Shown here piece after piece: positions 15,324 through 16,515 of a stretch of DNA of 16,515 nt. The stretch's first letter is position 1, and each line of letters begins with the position of its first letter. A program made the position numbers and the translations under genes. The stretch spans positions 16,403-32,917 of the forward strand of contig CAJUMM010000030.1 of NCBI GenBank assembly GCA_910586955.1, read 5' to 3'. Origin of the DNA: an uncultured Lachnospiraceae bacterium (GTDB taxonomy: Bacteria; Bacillota; Clostridia; Lachnospirales; Lachnospiraceae). The notes under the pieces were generated by a model. The model saw nothing but the letters and a program-made list of their open reading frames with translations. It made no database searches and was not told where the DNA came from.

Positions 15324-16352
15324 ATGAATAGACGGGGAAGAGCGGCAGGAATCCTATTGAGCGCGCTGCTTGTGGCGGCCAGCGGGCTTCCTGTGGAGGC
15401 GGCGCAGCTGGGAAAAGATTTTAACGAGGGTGTTGCGGCTAATTTCGATCAGACCACAGACAGTGAGGAGGCTATTAAGGCGGTATCCGAGGTAATCTGG
15501 GAGGGAACTCCCTTGGAGGGATACGTAAATATCGGAATCGCCAACGTGGAGGACAGCCTGAATATCCGCTCGGAAGCCAATCCGGAGAGCAAGCTGGTGG
15601 GCAAGCTCCGTGGAGATTCCGCCTGTGAGATTCTGGACCTGGACGGCGAGTGGGCCCATATCCAGTCCGGAGAGGTGGAAGGCTATGTGAAATCAGAGTT
15701 CCTATATAGCGGCCAGGAGGCCATTGACCGGGCTTTCCAGCTGGGCGAGCCGGTGGCAAAGGTAAATTCCGATGCGCTCTACGTACGGATGGAGCCCAGC
15801 ACGGAAGCGGATTTCTGGACCATGGTTCCCAGAGGCGAGGAATTGACCGTTCTGGAAGACGGGGACGAATGGGTGAAAATTGATATTGACGGTGAAGTGG
15901 GATATGTGGCTGCAGAGTTTGTGGATGTGAGCAAAGAGCTGAAAACGGCCCTGACGATCACGGAAGCTCTTTACGGCGAGGGCGTTACGGATGTGCGGGT
16001 TTCCATCTGTGAGTTTGCCAAGCAGTATGTGGGCAATGCTTATGTGTGGGGCGGCGTCAGTCTCACCAAAGGGGCGGACTGTTCCGGCTTTGTACTGTCT
16101 GTGTATAAGAATTTTGGCGTGTCCCTGCCTCATTCCTCCAGGGCTCAGGCGAACTGCGGCACCCGGATCGGTGTAGACGAGGTAATGCCGGGAGACCTGC
16201 TTTTCTACGGAAGCGGTTCTTACATCAACCATGTGGCTATGTATATCGGAAACGGCCGGGTGGTACATGCAAGTTCTCCCACCCAGGGCATCATTACTTC
16301 CAACATGTATTACCGCACGCCTGTCTGTGCAACGCGGATTTTGAATGATTAG
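15324..16352 (+). CDS. Secreted cell-wall hydrolase: two SH3 domains plus NlpC/P60 peptidase
   Basis: A 342-residue exported peptidoglycan hydrolase. A signal peptide (MNRRGR, hydrophobic core, probable cut after VEA near residue 26) leads to a short linker. Two bacterial SH3 domains follow, at about 66-128 (SLNIRSEAN...GYVKSEFL) and 145-203 (ALYVRMEPS...GYVAAEFV), which usually bind wall peptides. The C-terminal NlpC/P60 domain (from about 225) has the catalytic triad: C253 in GADCSGFV, H303 in INHVAMYIG and H315 in VVHASS. Such enzymes cut the gamma-D-Glu to meso-diaminopimelate or similar stem-peptide bond outside the cell. CGGAGG sits five bases before the ATG. It is a single-gene unit with its own promoter and terminator and is likely controlled by the 11-base repeats upstream. 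Confidence 0.95.
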   Translation: MNRRGRAAGILLSALLVAASGLPVEAAQLGKDFNEGVAANFDQTTDSEEAIKAVSEVIWEGTPLEGYVNIGIANVEDSLNIRSEANPESKLVGKLRGDSACEILDLDGEWAHIQSGEVEGYVKSEFLYSGQEAIDRAFQLGEPVAKVNSDALYVRMEPSTEADFWTMVPRGEELTVLEDGDEWVKIDIDGEVGYVAAEFVDVSKELKTALTITEALYGEGVTDVRVSICEFAKQYVGNAYVWGGVSLTKGADCSGFVLSVYKNFGVSLPHSSRAQANCGTRIGVDEVMPGDLLFYGSGSYINHVAMYIGNGRVVHASSPTQGIITSNMYYRTPVCATRILND

Positions 16353-16372
16353 AAAAAATAATAGGTTATAGG

Positions 16373-16418
16373 AAGCACCGCTCCAGGATCCGGCCGGATC
16401 TTGGAGCAGTGCTTTTTT
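16373..16418 (+). terminator. Strong intrinsic terminator after the NlpC/P60 gene
   Basis: A long near-perfect hairpin: AGCAC-GCTCCA-GATCCGG on the left pairs with CCGGATC-TGGAGC-GTGCT on the right, with single mismatches between blocks, followed by TTTTTT. No gene can be supported from here to the right edge. Confidence 0.93.
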
Positions 16419-16515
16419 GTGTGAAATTGTGGTTCTAATTTTTTCTGTGAGAAAATATATGTATGAAACCAGATAAGGACAAAACTCAAAAATTGTGTTT
16501 AAGACATCAGACATT

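Noticed and set aside
15702..16514. Minus-strand open frame (270 codons) opposite the NlpC/P60 gene
   Set aside because: It overlaps a certain gene and its strong terminator, and the predicted protein shows no family features.

Overview
The window reads as a chromosomal segment of an anaerobic Gram-positive bacterium, most likely a Lachnospiraceae-type Clostridia. Grounds: strong AGGAGG-like ribosome sites, TTGACA/TATAAT-type promoters with 17-base spacers, a Bacillus-type PurF with a propeptide and four Fe-S cysteines, a lipoprotein-type amino-acid binding protein, and a three-gene cluster whose two larger products I recall from Lachnospiraceae as DUF5717 and DUF5716. The assignment is from memory of families, not from a search. 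Most genes are moderately GC-rich; the stretch from about 14190 to 15000 is clearly AT-richer.

Layout. (1) 1-944: the 3' part of a HipA-like kinase gene that enters from the left edge. (2) 1002-2096, minus strand: a CobD/HisC-like PLP enzyme. (3) 2267-6856, plus strand, from a promoter at about 2172-2200: a three-gene cluster of a large multidomain protein, a compact Hsp70-like protein and a TPR protein. (4) 6866-9425: an amino-acid ABC uptake operon (lipoprotein, permease, ATPase) with a near-consensus promoter, a repeat-rich possible operator and an intrinsic terminator. (5) 9447-14188: purC, purF and purB, followed closely by a Na+/Ca2+-exchanger-type antiporter gene. (6) 14262-14994: an overlapping MNT nucleotidyltransferase/HEPN pair, AT-rich and probably a toxin-antitoxin module, followed by what looks like the frameshifted 3' end of a lost gene. 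(7) 15215-16418: a secreted SH3-SH3-NlpC/P60 cell-wall hydrolase with its own promoter, a three-fold 11-base-periodic TGTAAT-like repeat at the expected transcription start, and a strong terminator. The last 97 bases (16419-16515) show no gene that I can support.

How the genes work together. The purine genes catalyse the first committed step (PurF), SAICAR synthesis (PurC) and the two adenylosuccinate-lyase-type steps (PurB); the remaining pathway genes are not here. The ABC genes form one complete importer. The most interesting unit is the 2267-6856 cluster. Its middle protein has recognisable Hsp70 phosphate-1 and adenosine motifs and a C-terminal segment that lines up with the Hsp70 substrate-binding beta domain. 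It lies between a large solenoid-like protein and a TPR protein, which suggests an uncharacterised dedicated chaperone-like complex. No rRNA, tRNA, CRISPR array, insertion sequence or phage gene was seen.
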